From Nocardia yamanashiensis NBRC 100130 (lineage in GTDB: Bacteria > Actinomycetota > Actinomycetes > Mycobacteriales > Mycobacteriaceae), in assembly GCF_001613325.1 (NCBI RefSeq), contig NZ_BDCD01000033.1, positions 49,767 through 113,766 of the forward strand: 64,000 bases of DNA. The letters run 5' to 3'. The number at the start of each line of letters is the position of its first letter. Positions within the stretch are counted from its first letter, which is position 1. The notes beneath the pieces were generated by a model. It did not search any database and was not told the origin of the DNA. It saw only the letters and a program-made list of their open reading frames with translations. The position numbers were made by a program, and so were the translations under genes. Below, in pieces: positions 15,124 to 24,327 of the stretch.

Positions 15124-16281
15124 TCAGCGCAGGTGGCTGCGCAGGAAGGACAACGTGTCGGGCAGGGATGCGAGGAAAGCGCCGCTGTGGTCCTTGCCCG
15201 CGTACTCCTTCACGGTCACCGTGATGTTCGGATTGCGGGATTGCAACAGCGTTGTGTAGGCGGAGGTTTCGGTCGAAGGCACGTCGATGTCGGCGGTGCC
15301 ATAGCCGATCATGACATCGGTGGGAAGGGCGTCGTCGCGGTACCCGGTCAGCTCGGCCAGATCGGCTTCGAAGCTCGGGGTGGGGTGGTCCGGGTCGGCG
15401 ACGAGGCTGGCGGGCCGGCGGCCGTCCGCTGCCGCAACCAGGTCGGAAAGGCATGTGGTAGCCGCCTTTTCGACGAACTGGGCGCCGAAATCCGACAGGT
15501 GCGGACGGACACTACCGGGGTGGCGGTCTTCGAGGGATGCCAGATAGTAAGCGGCGTAACCGATTTGATTGGCCGAGCCGGTGGAGGTGGCACGGAACAT
15601 TTCCGGCAGACTCTTGGCCGGATCGGTGCGCAGTCCGGTGGCGACGACACCGGATAGACCCGCGGCGCCGCCTCCGCCCGTGCGGGCGTAGCGGTCGGCG
15701 GCGCTCATGACCGCGTGCGCGCCTTCGGATTGGCCGACCAGTACCCAATCCGCGGACAAGGGCAGCGGCAGCCTACGGGCGGCACTGACCGCGTCGAGAA
15801 TCGACCGGGCTTCGACTTCGGTGTTGTAGTAGCTGAAATTGCCGCCCGTGCCCAAGCCTTGATAGTCCGGCGCCAGGACAGCGTATCCGTTGTCGAGGAT
15901 CTGGTTGAAGTACGTCCGGTTGCGTTCGGACTGGGGGCGACGCGAAGGCGCGCAGTCGTTGCCGATGCCGATCGTGCCGTGCGCCCACACCACCAGCGGC
16001 CAGCCACCCTGTGGCGGAAGACCCGGGGGCAGATACAAACCGGCGGTCGCACGGGCAGGATTGTCACGTTGGTCGAGAGTGCCGTAGGTCAAACCCAGTG
16101 TGGCGGAGGCCTTCTCGAAAGACCATGCGGTATCGAGGAATTCGATGTTCGATAGCTCGCCGAGCGCGACTATCTCGGCGGTGGCGGGCACGGTCGTGGT
16201 ACCGGCGATGGCGCACAGGCTCAGCGCGCTGATCACGATGGCGCGGTGCGTGGTCGAAGCGAGCACTCGGCGGAACAACAT
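15124..16281 (-). CDS. Secreted lipase (secretory LIP family)
   Basis: 385 residues from ATG 16281, with AAGGA about 10 nt upstream. The signal peptide covers about residues 1-35 (RR near the start, then IVISALSLCAIAGTTTVPATA). Catalytic Ser lies in VGQSEGAHAV (GxSxG, about residue 178); Asp and His candidates are in YGTADIDVP (about 335) and GKDHSGAF (about 365). It resembles actinobacterial and fungal triacylglycerol lipases of the LIP family. Palindrome copy B lies about 70 nt upstream of the start. Confidence 0.88.
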   Translation of the reverse strand: MLFRRVLASTTHRAIVISALSLCAIAGTTTVPATAEIVALGELSNIEFLDTAWSFEKASATLGLTYGTLDQRDNPARATAGLYLPPGLPPQGGWPLVVWAHGTIGIGNDCAPSRRPQSERNRTYFNQILDNGYAVLAPDYQGLGTGGNFSYYNTEVEARSILDAVSAARRLPLPLSADWVLVGQSEGAHAVMSAADRYARTGGGGAAGLSGVVATGLRTDPAKSLPEMFRATSTGSANQIGYAAYYLASLEDRHPGSVRPHLSDFGAQFVEKAATTCLSDLVAAADGRRPASLVADPDHPTPSFEADLAELTGYRDDALPTDVMIGYGTADIDVPSTETSAYTTLLQSRNPNITVTVKEYAGKDHSGAFLASLPDTLSFLRSHLR

Positions 16282-16351
16282 ACGGCGATCATTCCTTTCG
16301 GGACCACACCCGGGGTGGATCATAGCGGCACCGGCAGTTTCATCGCCGATC

Positions 16352-16367
16352 TTCCCACCTGTGGGAA
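16352..16367. promoter_or_regulatory. Palindrome copy B: TTCCCA-CCTG-TGGGAA
   Basis: Perfect arms, 4-bp spacer, 71 nt upstream of the lipase ATG and about 195 nt upstream of the marR start. A TAGSYT-like -10 is not found at the usual spacing here. Confidence 0.6.
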
Positions 16368-16562
16368 TTGCGGGCAGTCGAACGTATGTGACGCTTTCTG
16401 CGGTTGCAACGGTCGATACGCGCTCCGACCTCGTAAAGGCCGTTGCACCCTTTCGGTATCTGTGAGGTGGTCGTGAAGTCGAGCGTGGACGCTCAAACGG
16501 CGCGCCTCATCGGCGGCGAGAACCACGGTGTGGACGAGGGCAATCTTGAAGCAGGCGTACGC

Positions 16563-17069
16563 ATGAGGCTGGGCGAGGGGATCGGTCCCCTGAGTGGAAA
16601 GCGGCGTGCGGTCGGTGCCGTGCTGGAGCAACTGCGAGGGTTGAATACCGAACTCGTGCTGTTGAATCGACAGGTCGGCATCGCGTTGCAGGTCGGCGCG
16701 ACCGACTGGACCTACCTCGACATGATTCGCCGGCACGGACCCATCGGTCCGGGGGCTCTCGCCAAATGGGCGGGCGTGCACCCGGCGACGATGACCGGGG
16801 CGCTGGATCGTCTGCGACGCGGCGGGTGGATCATTCGGGAACGACATCCCGACTCCACCGATGGGCGCGCGACCGCTGTACGGGTCGCGGCCGCCCGCAA
16901 CCCGGAGTTAGGCCAGGTGTTGGCTGGGATGAACGCACGAATGGACTCGCTATGTGATCTCTACAGCGAACAGCAGTTGCATCTGATCGCCGACTTCCTG
17001 CGCCGTGCAACCACGGCTGGCCGCGGCGCGGCGGCCGAACTCGTGTCCGAGTACATCGCGCGAACATAA
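16563..17069 (+). CDS. MarR-family transcriptional regulator
   Basis: 168 residues if translated from ATG 16563; the frame is open upstream to 16443 and the start is uncertain because no clear ribosome site is present. The winged helix is at about residues 50-110: WTYLDMIRRHGPIGPGALAK, then HPATMTGALDRLRRGGWIIR, then the DSTDGRATAVRV wing. It lies 131 nt upstream of a FAD-dependent monooxygenase gene on the same strand, a common regulator/target pairing for aromatic or drug-like ligands. Confidence 0.88.
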   Translation: MRLGEGIGPLSGKRRAVGAVLEQLRGLNTELVLLNRQVGIALQVGATDWTYLDMIRRHGPIGPGALAKWAGVHPATMTGALDRLRRGGWIIRERHPDSTDGRATAVRVAAARNPELGQVLAGMNARMDSLCDLYSEQQLHLIADFLRRATTAGRGAAAELVSEYIART

Positions 17070-17200
17070 ATCCGACCGTCTCAGGGCGGCCACGGCCGCG
17101 GCAAAGGCTGGGGCCGGCTGAGTGCCCTACCGTCGAACCTCCCACTCCTGAGAAGATGCGGATCGCGTCGTACAGTCGTCCGCGTCCTCGAGGAGAACTC

Positions 17201-18436
17201 TTGCCACGCAACGCAGCCCACCGCACGATCTTGATCTCCGGCGCCGGAATCGCCGGCCTCACGCTGGCCCATTGGCTGCGCCGGTACGGGTTCGACGTGA
17301 CTGTCGTGGAGTATGCGCCCGCACCCCGCCCCGGTGGTCAGGCGGTAGGGCTGGGTGGTGTCGCGAAGGACGTGGCCACGCACATGGGGGTGTTGCCCGA
17401 TATCGACAGTGCCCGGGCGCCTGGGCGTGGGCTCGCCTACGTCAATGCCTCCGGGAAACGGAAGGCGAGTATCCCGGCGCCGCTGTTCGACGGTGAGGCC
17501 GCGGTCGCGGAGATCGAGATTCTGCGTGGCGATCTGATCGGCATCCTGTACGCGGTCGCCAACGAGGACGTCGAGTACCTTTTCGGCGACTCGATCACAG
17601 ACATACTGGAGACACCGGAAGGTGTCGAAGTCACCTTCGGGCGTAACGAGTCCCATGTCTTCGACCTGGTCGTCGGTGCCGATGGTCTGCACTCGAACGT
17701 GCGCGAGCTGGTCTTCGGGTCCGAGGCGCAATTCGTTCACCATTTGGGGGCCTACCTGGCCTTCTTCACCATCCCGGCCGATGGCTTGGAACTCGACGAC
17801 GGGTTCCTCCTGCACAACGCGCCCGGCGGATTGCTCGCGGCGATCCGGACTGAGGGCGCCGACACTGCCCAAGCCATGCTCGGATTCAAGGCCCCAGCGC
17901 TCGACTACGACCGTCACGACATAGTCGGCCAGCAGCGCATCGTGGCCGAACGGTTCTCCGGAGTCGGCTGGCATGCCGCGCACCTTCTCGATTCGATGGG
18001 GCAAGCACCGGACTTCTACTTCGACAGCCTCAGCCACACCCGAATGCATCGCTGGTCGCGCGGCCGGGTCGCCTTGATCGGTGACGCGGGCTACTCCGGC
18101 TCGCCACTCTCGGGCAATGGCACCGCGATGGCAATGGTCGGCGCTTATGTCCTGGCCGGGGAGTTGGCGCGGTCTCGTGACGATTACCTGACTGCCTACG
18201 GTCGCTACCTGAAGTTGCTGCGTCCCTTTGTGATCGAGTGTCAGAAGCTGCCGCGCGGTGGCGTGAACGGCTTCCTACCGAGCAGTCGTATTGCCATCGC
18301 AGCGCGGAATCTGTCGGTTCGGGTGATGACTTCCGCGCCCATGCGCGGCGTACCGGCCAAGTCCTTGCAGAAGTCCGGCAGCATCACGCTGCCGGACTAT
18401 CGGGAATACGCGTCGAGCGACGTCTCACGCCCGTGA
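17201..18436 (+). CDS. FAD-dependent monooxygenase (aromatic hydroxylase / TetX-like)
   Basis: 411 residues from TTG 17201, chosen because GAGGAG lies 5-6 nt upstream; an ATG 15 codons earlier lacks one. The N-terminal FAD motif is ISGAGIAGLTLAHWLRRYG (about residues 9-27). The middle motif DLVVGADGLHSNVR lies near 157, and the second FAD motif RVALIGDAGYSGSPLSGNG near 288. These define group A flavoprotein monooxygenases, which hydroxylate aromatic or polyketide substrates with NAD(P)H. It follows the marR gene and is probably controlled by it. Confidence 0.9.
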   Translation: MPRNAAHRTILISGAGIAGLTLAHWLRRYGFDVTVVEYAPAPRPGGQAVGLGGVAKDVATHMGVLPDIDSARAPGRGLAYVNASGKRKASIPAPLFDGEAAVAEIEILRGDLIGILYAVANEDVEYLFGDSITDILETPEGVEVTFGRNESHVFDLVVGADGLHSNVRELVFGSEAQFVHHLGAYLAFFTIPADGLELDDGFLLHNAPGGLLAAIRTEGADTAQAMLGFKAPALDYDRHDIVGQQRIVAERFSGVGWHAAHLLDSMGQAPDFYFDSLSHTRMHRWSRGRVALIGDAGYSGSPLSGNGTAMAMVGAYVLAGELARSRDDYLTAYGRYLKLLRPFVIECQKLPRGGVNGFLPSSRIAIAARNLSVRVMTSAPMRGVPAKSLQKSGSITLPDYREYASSDVSRP

Positions 18437-18465
18437 AAACTCCGTGTGCCACGCACACTGATCAC

Positions 18466-19674
18466 TCAGAACTGACCCTGCCGCAACGTGTTCGAGCGGT
18501 AGTAGAACTCCTTACTGCCCGCGTTGGTGTTGTAACTGACGACCTTGCCGGTGGCAGGATCGTCGAAGCCCAGGCACAGTGAGGAACCGTCGCCCTTGGT
18601 GATGGGGGAGCAGTCGGTGTTGATGTACTCGGCCCACACCACGCTATAGGCCCAAAGGGGCTGACTTGCAAGGACATCGGCCTTCGGATGCTGGGCGACC
18701 TCGGTCAGGGCCATCGGCTTCGTCACGTCGAGTTGGTGTAGTTCGCTGTACAGGTCGAGCGGAGGCTGCCTGTTGTTCCACAGATCGACACCGAGCACGT
18801 CGACATACGCGCTGCCGGGATAGATGTCCCCCGAGCCTCCGTACCGACCGATGGGAACGACGGAGTCGGGATTCTGATGCTGGTTGACCAGGATGTCTTT
18901 GATCGCCCAGACCCAGATCAGATTTTCGAGTCCCTTTCCCGCGTAGTAGTCGTGCAGGAGGCGAAACAGCTGCGCGCGCCACATCACCTGTTGCTGGCTG
19001 CTGCTGGCGATGCTCGCGCCCCACCAGGACCAGCCGTCGTTGATCTCGTGAAATGGCCTGAACAGCACGGGAACTCCCGCAGCTCGCAATTGCGTGAGGT
19101 AGGGCACGGCTTCGTCGAAGCGGCGCAACAGCGCGGTATTGAGCGGATCGCCCGAGGTGAGAATGCGCTGCCACTGATCGTCGGTGAGAGTGCTGTTCAC
19201 CGCGGTACGGTCGGAGCCGCCGGCCGGCTTCCACGCGCATGAAGGATCAGCTGTCGGCGGGCACATATGCCAGGTCAGCGAGACCAGCGAACCCGCCCGC
19301 CATTGCGCGATGGCCTGATCGGTCAGGGCCTGTCGCCACCCTCCGCTGGTGAACGGCGCGGAGTACAGGAAGTCCGCGCTCCACACCGCGGGTCGTACCC
19401 CGGTGATATCGACGACCTTCTGGGACCACGGCGCGTACAGCTGCGATGCCGGAGCACGGTTCCAATCCCAGCCGAACGGTGTCGCCGACGGCTCGCGATT
19501 ATGTTGGCCGGACAGTATCTGGTGGCGTCCTGGCAGTTGGCCGAGCAGCGCGATGACATCAGCGCGATTGGCGGGCATTGCGCCTGCAGTGGGTGGCCGC
19601 CACCCGCACACCAGTGAACTCAGCAGTGCGGAGAGCGCCAGAAGCATTGTGACGCGGTGCCATTTCCGACTCAT
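18466..19674 (-). CDS. Secreted glycoside hydrolase family 26 (beta-mannanase-like)
   Basis: 402 residues with a signal peptide (about 1-34, MLLALSALLSSLVCGW then a GAMPA cleavage region). The acid/base Glu is in FRPFHEINDGWSWWG (about residue 210), a GH26 hallmark, and the nucleophile Glu is probably in ALTEVAQ (about 322). The single-domain layout, with no carbohydrate-binding module visible, suggests a free extracellular mannanase. ATG 19674 is used; a GTG two codons earlier is possible. Confidence 0.88.
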   Translation of the reverse strand: MSRKWHRVTMLLALSALLSSLVCGWRPPTAGAMPANRADVIALLGQLPGRHQILSGQHNREPSATPFGWDWNRAPASQLYAPWSQKVVDITGVRPAVWSADFLYSAPFTSGGWRQALTDQAIAQWRAGSLVSLTWHMCPPTADPSCAWKPAGGSDRTAVNSTLTDDQWQRILTSGDPLNTALLRRFDEAVPYLTQLRAAGVPVLFRPFHEINDGWSWWGASIASSSQQQVMWRAQLFRLLHDYYAGKGLENLIWVWAIKDILVNQHQNPDSVVPIGRYGGSGDIYPGSAYVDVLGVDLWNNRQPPLDLYSELHQLDVTKPMALTEVAQHPKADVLASQPLWAYSVVWAEYINTDCSPITKGDGSSLCLGFDDPATGKVVSYNTNAGSKEFYYRSNTLRQGQF

Positions 19675-19753
19675 TCGCACAATGATTGCCGAGCTCGACC
19701 GCTCGCCCTTCCCGGCAGTGGTAAGAGTCCGACGGCCCCGATTCGAGTGGAGG

Positions 19754-20176
19754 CTAATCCTCCCCGGTTCGCTTGTTCCCGAGGACGAGTTCGGCGAACC
19801 GGCCGGGGTCGAACCGAATGATGTTCTCCTTGATCAGGCCGTCCTGCAGCAGAATTCGATCGATGCCGTCCATTTCGAAGGGGCCGTTCACGCCGGTGCC
19901 GCGGGCGATCCAGCGGATGAAGATGACGTCCCCGTTGACCGCGTGTTCGGCGGCCACCAGCCTGATGTCGGGCACTTGATCGACCACTTGCTGGATACGA
20001 GCCCGGTACGCATCGGGGCCACGCACTGGAGCGGGGTCTCCGGGCCAGTCGCCCAGGATGTCGGGGGTGGCGAAGTGGCCAGCCCGGGCCAGGTCGGGAT
20101 GGGACCAGAAGGCTTCCCAATTGGCGACGGTGAATCCGGATTTCGGCTGGGCTTCTTCGGAATTCGGTGTGCTCAT
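19754..20176 (-). CDS. SnoaL-like / nuclear transport factor 2-fold protein
   Basis: 140 residues. The pattern of an N-terminal helix pair, VRGPDAYRARIQQVVDQVPD in the middle, then IFIRWIARGTG and RILLQDGLIKENIIRFDP fits the SnoaL polyketide-cyclase-like branch of the NTF2 fold. Such proteins are small isomerases, cyclases or hydrolases, and function cannot be set by sequence alone. It is divergent from the M20 hydrolase gene; no clear operator was seen in the 156-nt gap. Confidence 0.82.
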   Translation of the reverse strand: MSTPNSEEAQPKSGFTVANWEAFWSHPDLARAGHFATPDILGDWPGDPAPVRGPDAYRARIQQVVDQVPDIRLVAAEHAVNGDVIFIRWIARGTGVNGPFEMDGIDRILLQDGLIKENIIRFDPGRFAELVLGNKRTGED

Positions 20177-20332
20177 GACGGATCCTTATGAGTGTGAGGT
20201 TCTGCTCCCACTGTCGCCCCGAGGCAATCGCCACACCATTACCCGCGACGTAATTGGCACCGGCGAGTTTTGCGAGAAGGCTGTCGGTATCCGCGGGTGA
20301 AGCAATGCTCTCGCACACGTGTAGGAAACGAA

Positions 20333-21511
20333 ATGCCCTCTACTACAGCGATAATCAGCCACCTCAAGGACACGGTCGCCGAAGGCGTCGACCGCAGCGC
20401 GCAGACGCTGATCACGTTGAGCCATCGTATTCACGCCGACCCCGAGCCGGCGTTCCAGGAACATCGCGCGGTCGCCGCGATCACAGCTACCGCGGCGGAA
20501 CTGGGGCTCGAGGTGCACTCCGGCGCGTACGGCATCGACACCGCACTGCGTGCCGATTTCGGGGCGGGCGCGCCGGGAGTCGCGATCATGGCGGAATACG
20601 ACGCACTCCCGGGATCAGGGCATGCGTGCGGTCACAACGTGATCGCAGCGATCGGGTTGGGCGCGGCGACCACGCTGCACGAGCTGCGCGCCGAGCTGGC
20701 GGGGCGAGTCCGCTTCCTGGGGACGCCCGCCGAGGAATCAGGTTGCGGCAAAGAGCTACTCGCCGAGGCGGGCGCCTTCGACGATCTCGATGCCGCCATG
20801 ATGGTCCATCCCGCCTCCTGGGATCTCCAGGCACTCAACGGAGTGTGCCTGTCGCAGCTCGAGGTCGGGTTCACCGGCCGCGCAAGTCATTCCGGGATCG
20901 CGCCGGAACAAGGGCGCAACGCGCTGGACGCCGCAGTGCTGGCTCACCAGGCCATCGGCATGCTCGCCAAGCACCTCGCCGCGGCCGAGCGCGTACACGG
21001 AATCATTACCGAGGGCGGTGACACACCTTCGATCGTCCCCGCACGCGTGGCGGCCCGGTACTACCTCCGGGCAGCAGATCCCGCGGCTCTCGCCCAGCTC
21101 AAGCACCGGGTCGAGGACTGCATTGCCGGTGCAGCCCGAGCTGCGGGCTGTTCTGCCGCAATCGATTTCGCCCATCCCGACTACCTGGATCTGCGAACCA
21201 ATCCGCCCCTCGCTGCGGCATATCAAGCGAACACGCAACGTCTGGGCCGCGCCTTCACCTCCTACGAGACGTTCCCGGCCGCGGTGACCGACGCGGGCAA
21301 TATCAGCCACCGCATTCCGGTTCTGCATCCCACGATCGCTTGTGCACCAACGCATGTCATGATCCACGACGCGGAATTCGCCCACTACGCCGTCTCGGCG
21401 GCAGCCGACCAGGCCGTCATCGACGGTGCGAAGGCGCTGGCGATGACGGTGATCGACTACCTGCACGACTCCACACTGCGCGAACGGATTTCGGTCGCGC
21501 ACACGCGATGA
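20333..21511 (+). CDS. M20-family amidohydrolase / peptidase
   Basis: 392 residues from ATG 20333 (AGGAAACG a few nt upstream). Metal-binding motifs of the M20 family are present: MAEYDALPGSGHACGHNV (about residues 84-101), TPAEESGCGKELL (about 130) and MVHPASWD (about 156). The small dimerisation domain begins near LSQLEVGFTGRASHSG. It resembles M20D enzymes such as p-aminobenzoyl-glutamate or N-acyl-amino-acid hydrolases. It is cytosolic, with no signal peptide. Confidence 0.92.
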   Translation: MPSTTAIISHLKDTVAEGVDRSAQTLITLSHRIHADPEPAFQEHRAVAAITATAAELGLEVHSGAYGIDTALRADFGAGAPGVAIMAEYDALPGSGHACGHNVIAAIGLGAATTLHELRAELAGRVRFLGTPAEESGCGKELLAEAGAFDDLDAAMMVHPASWDLQALNGVCLSQLEVGFTGRASHSGIAPEQGRNALDAAVLAHQAIGMLAKHLAAAERVHGIITEGGDTPSIVPARVAARYYLRAADPAALAQLKHRVEDCIAGAARAAGCSAAIDFAHPDYLDLRTNPPLAAAYQANTQRLGRAFTSYETFPAAVTDAGNISHRIPVLHPTIACAPTHVMIHDAEFAHYAVSAAADQAVIDGAKALAMTVIDYLHDSTLRERISVAHTR

Positions 21512-21609
21512 TCGGGGGCCTGTGAGCCCATCGGGGTGTGCCGCTGAGCCGATCGTGTTCGGCCCGTGTGGTCGATTCATCTGGCGTCGGTGGTGGACGG
21601 GTCGTCAGT

Positions 21610-22656
21610 TCAACTCGCGGCGAGCCCGTCGCGAACCGCCAGGGGCGGCACGCCATGCCAGCGCCGGACCGCCCGCCGCAATGCGCGTTCGTCGCTGTAG
21701 CCGACCCGGCGAGCGATCGAACGCATCGACAGCTCGGGATCCCTCAACAACGCCAGCGCACGAGCTTGCCGGACCTGCTCGACCTCGGCCCGCCAAGTCG
21801 TGTCGTGCTCGGCGAGCCGGCGCTGCAGCGTGCGTGGACTCATCACCAGCCGCTCGGCTACCGCTTCCAGCGAGACGATGTCGGCCTGGAAGACGATGTC
21901 GAGGGCGACCCGGAAAGCGTCGTACCAGCGCAGTACCGGCTTGGCGGCGGCCAAGGTCAACTCGGCGTGGTGTTGCAGGATCTTGCCGAGACCCGGCTGC
22001 GACAGCGGCAGCGGTGCGTGCGCGTCGTCCTCGTGCAGGGTGATCGAATTGTGTGTGGCTTCATAGTCGATGCGCGTGGTCCCGAAGAACTCGACCAGTC
22101 GGCGATGCTCGCGGTGCGCCTGGTGTGAAAGGCTGACATTCAGCGGGACGATCGCACGGCCGGTGGCTTCGCGGGACCGCTCGAGAAACAGTGCCAGCGC
22201 GAAGATCTCGATCGCTTCGACGACATCGGGCACCGCTGGGCCGGTGGCATGCCCGACCACGAACTGACCCCCGTTCTTCAGCACCCGCGTCCGCTCCGCG
22301 CCTGGATCGCCGATAACATCCAGATAGCCCAGAGCCCGCGGTGTCGTCTCGATCAAACTGGCGCCTGTGGTGTACAGATAGTCCCAGAGTCCCAGCGTTC
22401 CCACCGGCGCTCGCTCTGCCACGTGCACACCGATCGCGGTGCCGGCATCACCGAGGGTGAGCTGTTCCCACAGAGCGATCATGGTCGGTGTCGACACTCG
22501 CGCCAGATCATCGGCCAGCACCTCGGGCCGCAGATCAGGCAGATCCGCGAACTGCCCCCGGTTCATTCCCAGCTCGTCCACGACACCCGACACCAGGCGG
22601 GCCAGACTCGAAGAAACAGTGCCGTCGTTCGCGGCACGAGATCTGCCCGCAGTCAC
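21610..22656 (-). CDS. AraC-family regulator with arabinose-binding-type N-terminal domain
   Basis: 348 residues from GTG 22656 (GAGGG a few nt upstream); a TTG at 22722 would add 22 residues. The N-terminal ~200 residues match the arabinose-binding-domain type common in mycobacteria and Nocardia (TLGLWDYLYTTGASLIETTP). The C-terminus has two helix-turn-helix units: VSLEAVAERLVMSPRTLQRR and MRSIARRVGYSDERALRRA. It is a paralogue of the protein at 62727-63794. It probably acts at the shared promoter element found upstream of itself and of the alpha/beta hydrolase at 7005-7874. Confidence 0.92.
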   Translation of the reverse strand: MTAGRSRAANDGTVSSSLARLVSGVVDELGMNRGQFADLPDLRPEVLADDLARVSTPTMIALWEQLTLGDAGTAIGVHVAERAPVGTLGLWDYLYTTGASLIETTPRALGYLDVIGDPGAERTRVLKNGGQFVVGHATGPAVPDVVEAIEIFALALFLERSREATGRAIVPLNVSLSHQAHREHRRLVEFFGTTRIDYEATHNSITLHEDDAHAPLPLSQPGLGKILQHHAELTLAAAKPVLRWYDAFRVALDIVFQADIVSLEAVAERLVMSPRTLQRRLAEHDTTWRAEVEQVRQARALALLRDPELSMRSIARRVGYSDERALRRAVRRWHGVPPLAVRDGLAAS

Positions 22657-22819
22657 CAAGACCCTCGATCGCTCACTTCGCGAACCACCTTGAAAATCTG
22701 GGGGTTTGGAGACGTCGAACAAGTGGAGCAGACTGACCGGTTGACCGACATCGCCAGTGAAGTGAATTCCTCAGCTCTGGTCACCGTGATCCCTCGACAT
22801 CGTGTGGTCTGTCGAGAAT

Positions 22820-22905
22820 CCTAGGTTTGTCCGTGCTCGCGGCAGCGGACAATCCAGGCCACGCCGGGAACAATCCATGCCAACAGCACCAGACGGAAGC
22901 AGTCC
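22820..22905 (-). promoter_or_regulatory. Promoter element shared with the alpha/beta hydrolase gene (copy 2)
   Basis: Gap-free 71% identity over 80 nt to 7914-8000; identical blocks are CCTAGGTTTG and, with one change, CACGCCGGGAAC. It lies about 165 nt upstream of the araC GTG. The rest of the 640-nt gap up to the glycosyltransferase gene shows no coding sequence beyond palindrome copy C at 23186-23201. Confidence 0.65.
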
Positions 22906-23185
22906 AAGCGGCCCGTTGCGAGAGGTGAGGTTTCCAGCTGCGGGAAGGCTGGCCGACTTTGAGGGTCTCCTGCCTTTGGAGGTTCTGTTCACTTTTCGGA
23001 TCCGACAGCGGATCCGTCCGGCAGGATCTAGACGCGATACGCGACGCCGCTATCGACGTACATAGAAACCGGCTGAAGAACGTTTGCTGCCGAAACACCG
23101 ATTCAACAGGGCCAGTTGAGTGTTGAAAGCCAGCATGGACTTGTACACGGCGTCGGTTACCGCTGGTCTGTACTGCACCGTGGCA

Positions 23186-23201
23186 TTCCCAATGTTGGGA
23201 A
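23186..23201 (+). promoter_or_regulatory. Palindrome copy C: TTCCCA-ATGT-TGGGAA
   Basis: Perfect arms, 4-bp spacer. TGGGAA is followed after 18 bp by TAGCCC (23220-23225), a -10-like hexamer, giving a leader of about 65 nt to the glycosyltransferase ATG at 23298. Confidence 0.7.
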
Positions 23202-23297
23202 GCGGGTGACTTCGGTTGTTAGCCCGTCTCACTACGATCTCGCCTGAGTGTCCGGCTGATTCGAGAAGCCGATTCCCACGAGGTTGGAGCTGTCCCT

Positions 23298-24200
23298 ATG
23301 AGCGATCCGATCGACTCGAAGCGTGTGCCGGAGTTGGTATCTATCGTCATTGCCGCGTACCACGGGCTACCCGATCTGGACGTACAACTCGACGGGCTCG
23401 CCCGTCAGGACTACAGCGGGCGGTACGAGGTATTGATCAGTGACAACTCCGGTAAAGACGGTCTGCGCGAACACATTGCGGCGCACCCGCATGCGGAGAA
23501 GTTGGGCCTGCGGTATCTCGACAATTCCGCCAAACGTGGCGCTCCTTATGCCCGCAATCGGGCCGCGGAGGTCGCCGAAGGCGACTTTCTGGTCTTCGTC
23601 GATCAGGACGACCGAGTCCACGACACGTGGCTGCGCACGCTGATCGATGTCGCGGCTGACTACGATGCTGTGGGCGGCGGAAACGAAACCGAGACGCTCA
23701 ACGACCGGCGATCGCCGGCCTGGCGTCCTACGCCGCCCCCCGAATCGGGCTACGACACCCACTGGCTGCCGTTCGCGAACGGAAACAACAGCTCGTACTG
23801 GCGTACCGCATTCGAGAAGATCGGCGGGTTCGACGAGGAATTGATCTCGGGGGGTGACGATGTCGACATCTCGTGGCGCCTGCAGCTGGCCGGGCTGTCG
23901 TTCGGCAAGGCCCCCGAGGCGCTCATCGCCTATCGTCTCCGCAGCGATCTTCGTGGCGCATGGAAACAAGCCTGGGGCTACGGCGACGGTTACGCGAAGG
24001 TGTGCATCAAACATCGTGCCGCCGGCTGTCCACGTCTTCCGGTCGCCGCCACACTGAGCTCCCTCTTCGTCGCGATCGTGTGCAATCCGCTGAATCCCTT
24101 TACACGCAAACGGGTTCCGGCCGGCTTGTGGGTGCTGCACACCGCTGGGCTGCTGGCACGGATGAGCGTGAGCTTCCGATACCGGACATACACCGGCTGA
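23298..24200 (+). CDS. Family 2 glycosyltransferase
   Basis: 300 residues. The GT-A fold is clear: VSIVIAAYHGLPDL at the start, SAKRGAPYARNRAAEVAEGD near 77-96, the metal-binding DQDD in FLVFVDQDDRVHD (about 100) and the catalytic-loop GGDDVDISWRLQLAGL (about 187). The C-terminal ~60 residues include a hydrophobic stretch that may touch the membrane. It transfers a sugar from an NDP donor to an unknown acceptor. It converges on the ThDP enzyme gene, and both flanks of this three-gene block carry TTCCCA-N4-TGGGAA palindromes. Confidence 0.92.
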   Translation: MSDPIDSKRVPELVSIVIAAYHGLPDLDVQLDGLARQDYSGRYEVLISDNSGKDGLREHIAAHPHAEKLGLRYLDNSAKRGAPYARNRAAEVAEGDFLVFVDQDDRVHDTWLRTLIDVAADYDAVGGGNETETLNDRRSPAWRPTPPPESGYDTHWLPFANGNNSSYWRTAFEKIGGFDEELISGGDDVDISWRLQLAGLSFGKAPEALIAYRLRSDLRGAWKQAWGYGDGYAKVCIKHRAAGCPRLPVAATLSSLFVAIVCNPLNPFTRKRVPAGLWVLHTAGLLARMSVSFRYRTYTG

Positions 24201-24327
24201 ATGGTCTGCTGAATCGCCGTCTTCGATGGTCGCGTACAGGTGTTCGGCAATGAGGTTGACACTGTCGGCATCGCGGAGAATTGGCTTCGCGGCGCCCGTC
24301 GAACCGCGCCTGACGGGTCGGATGGGC

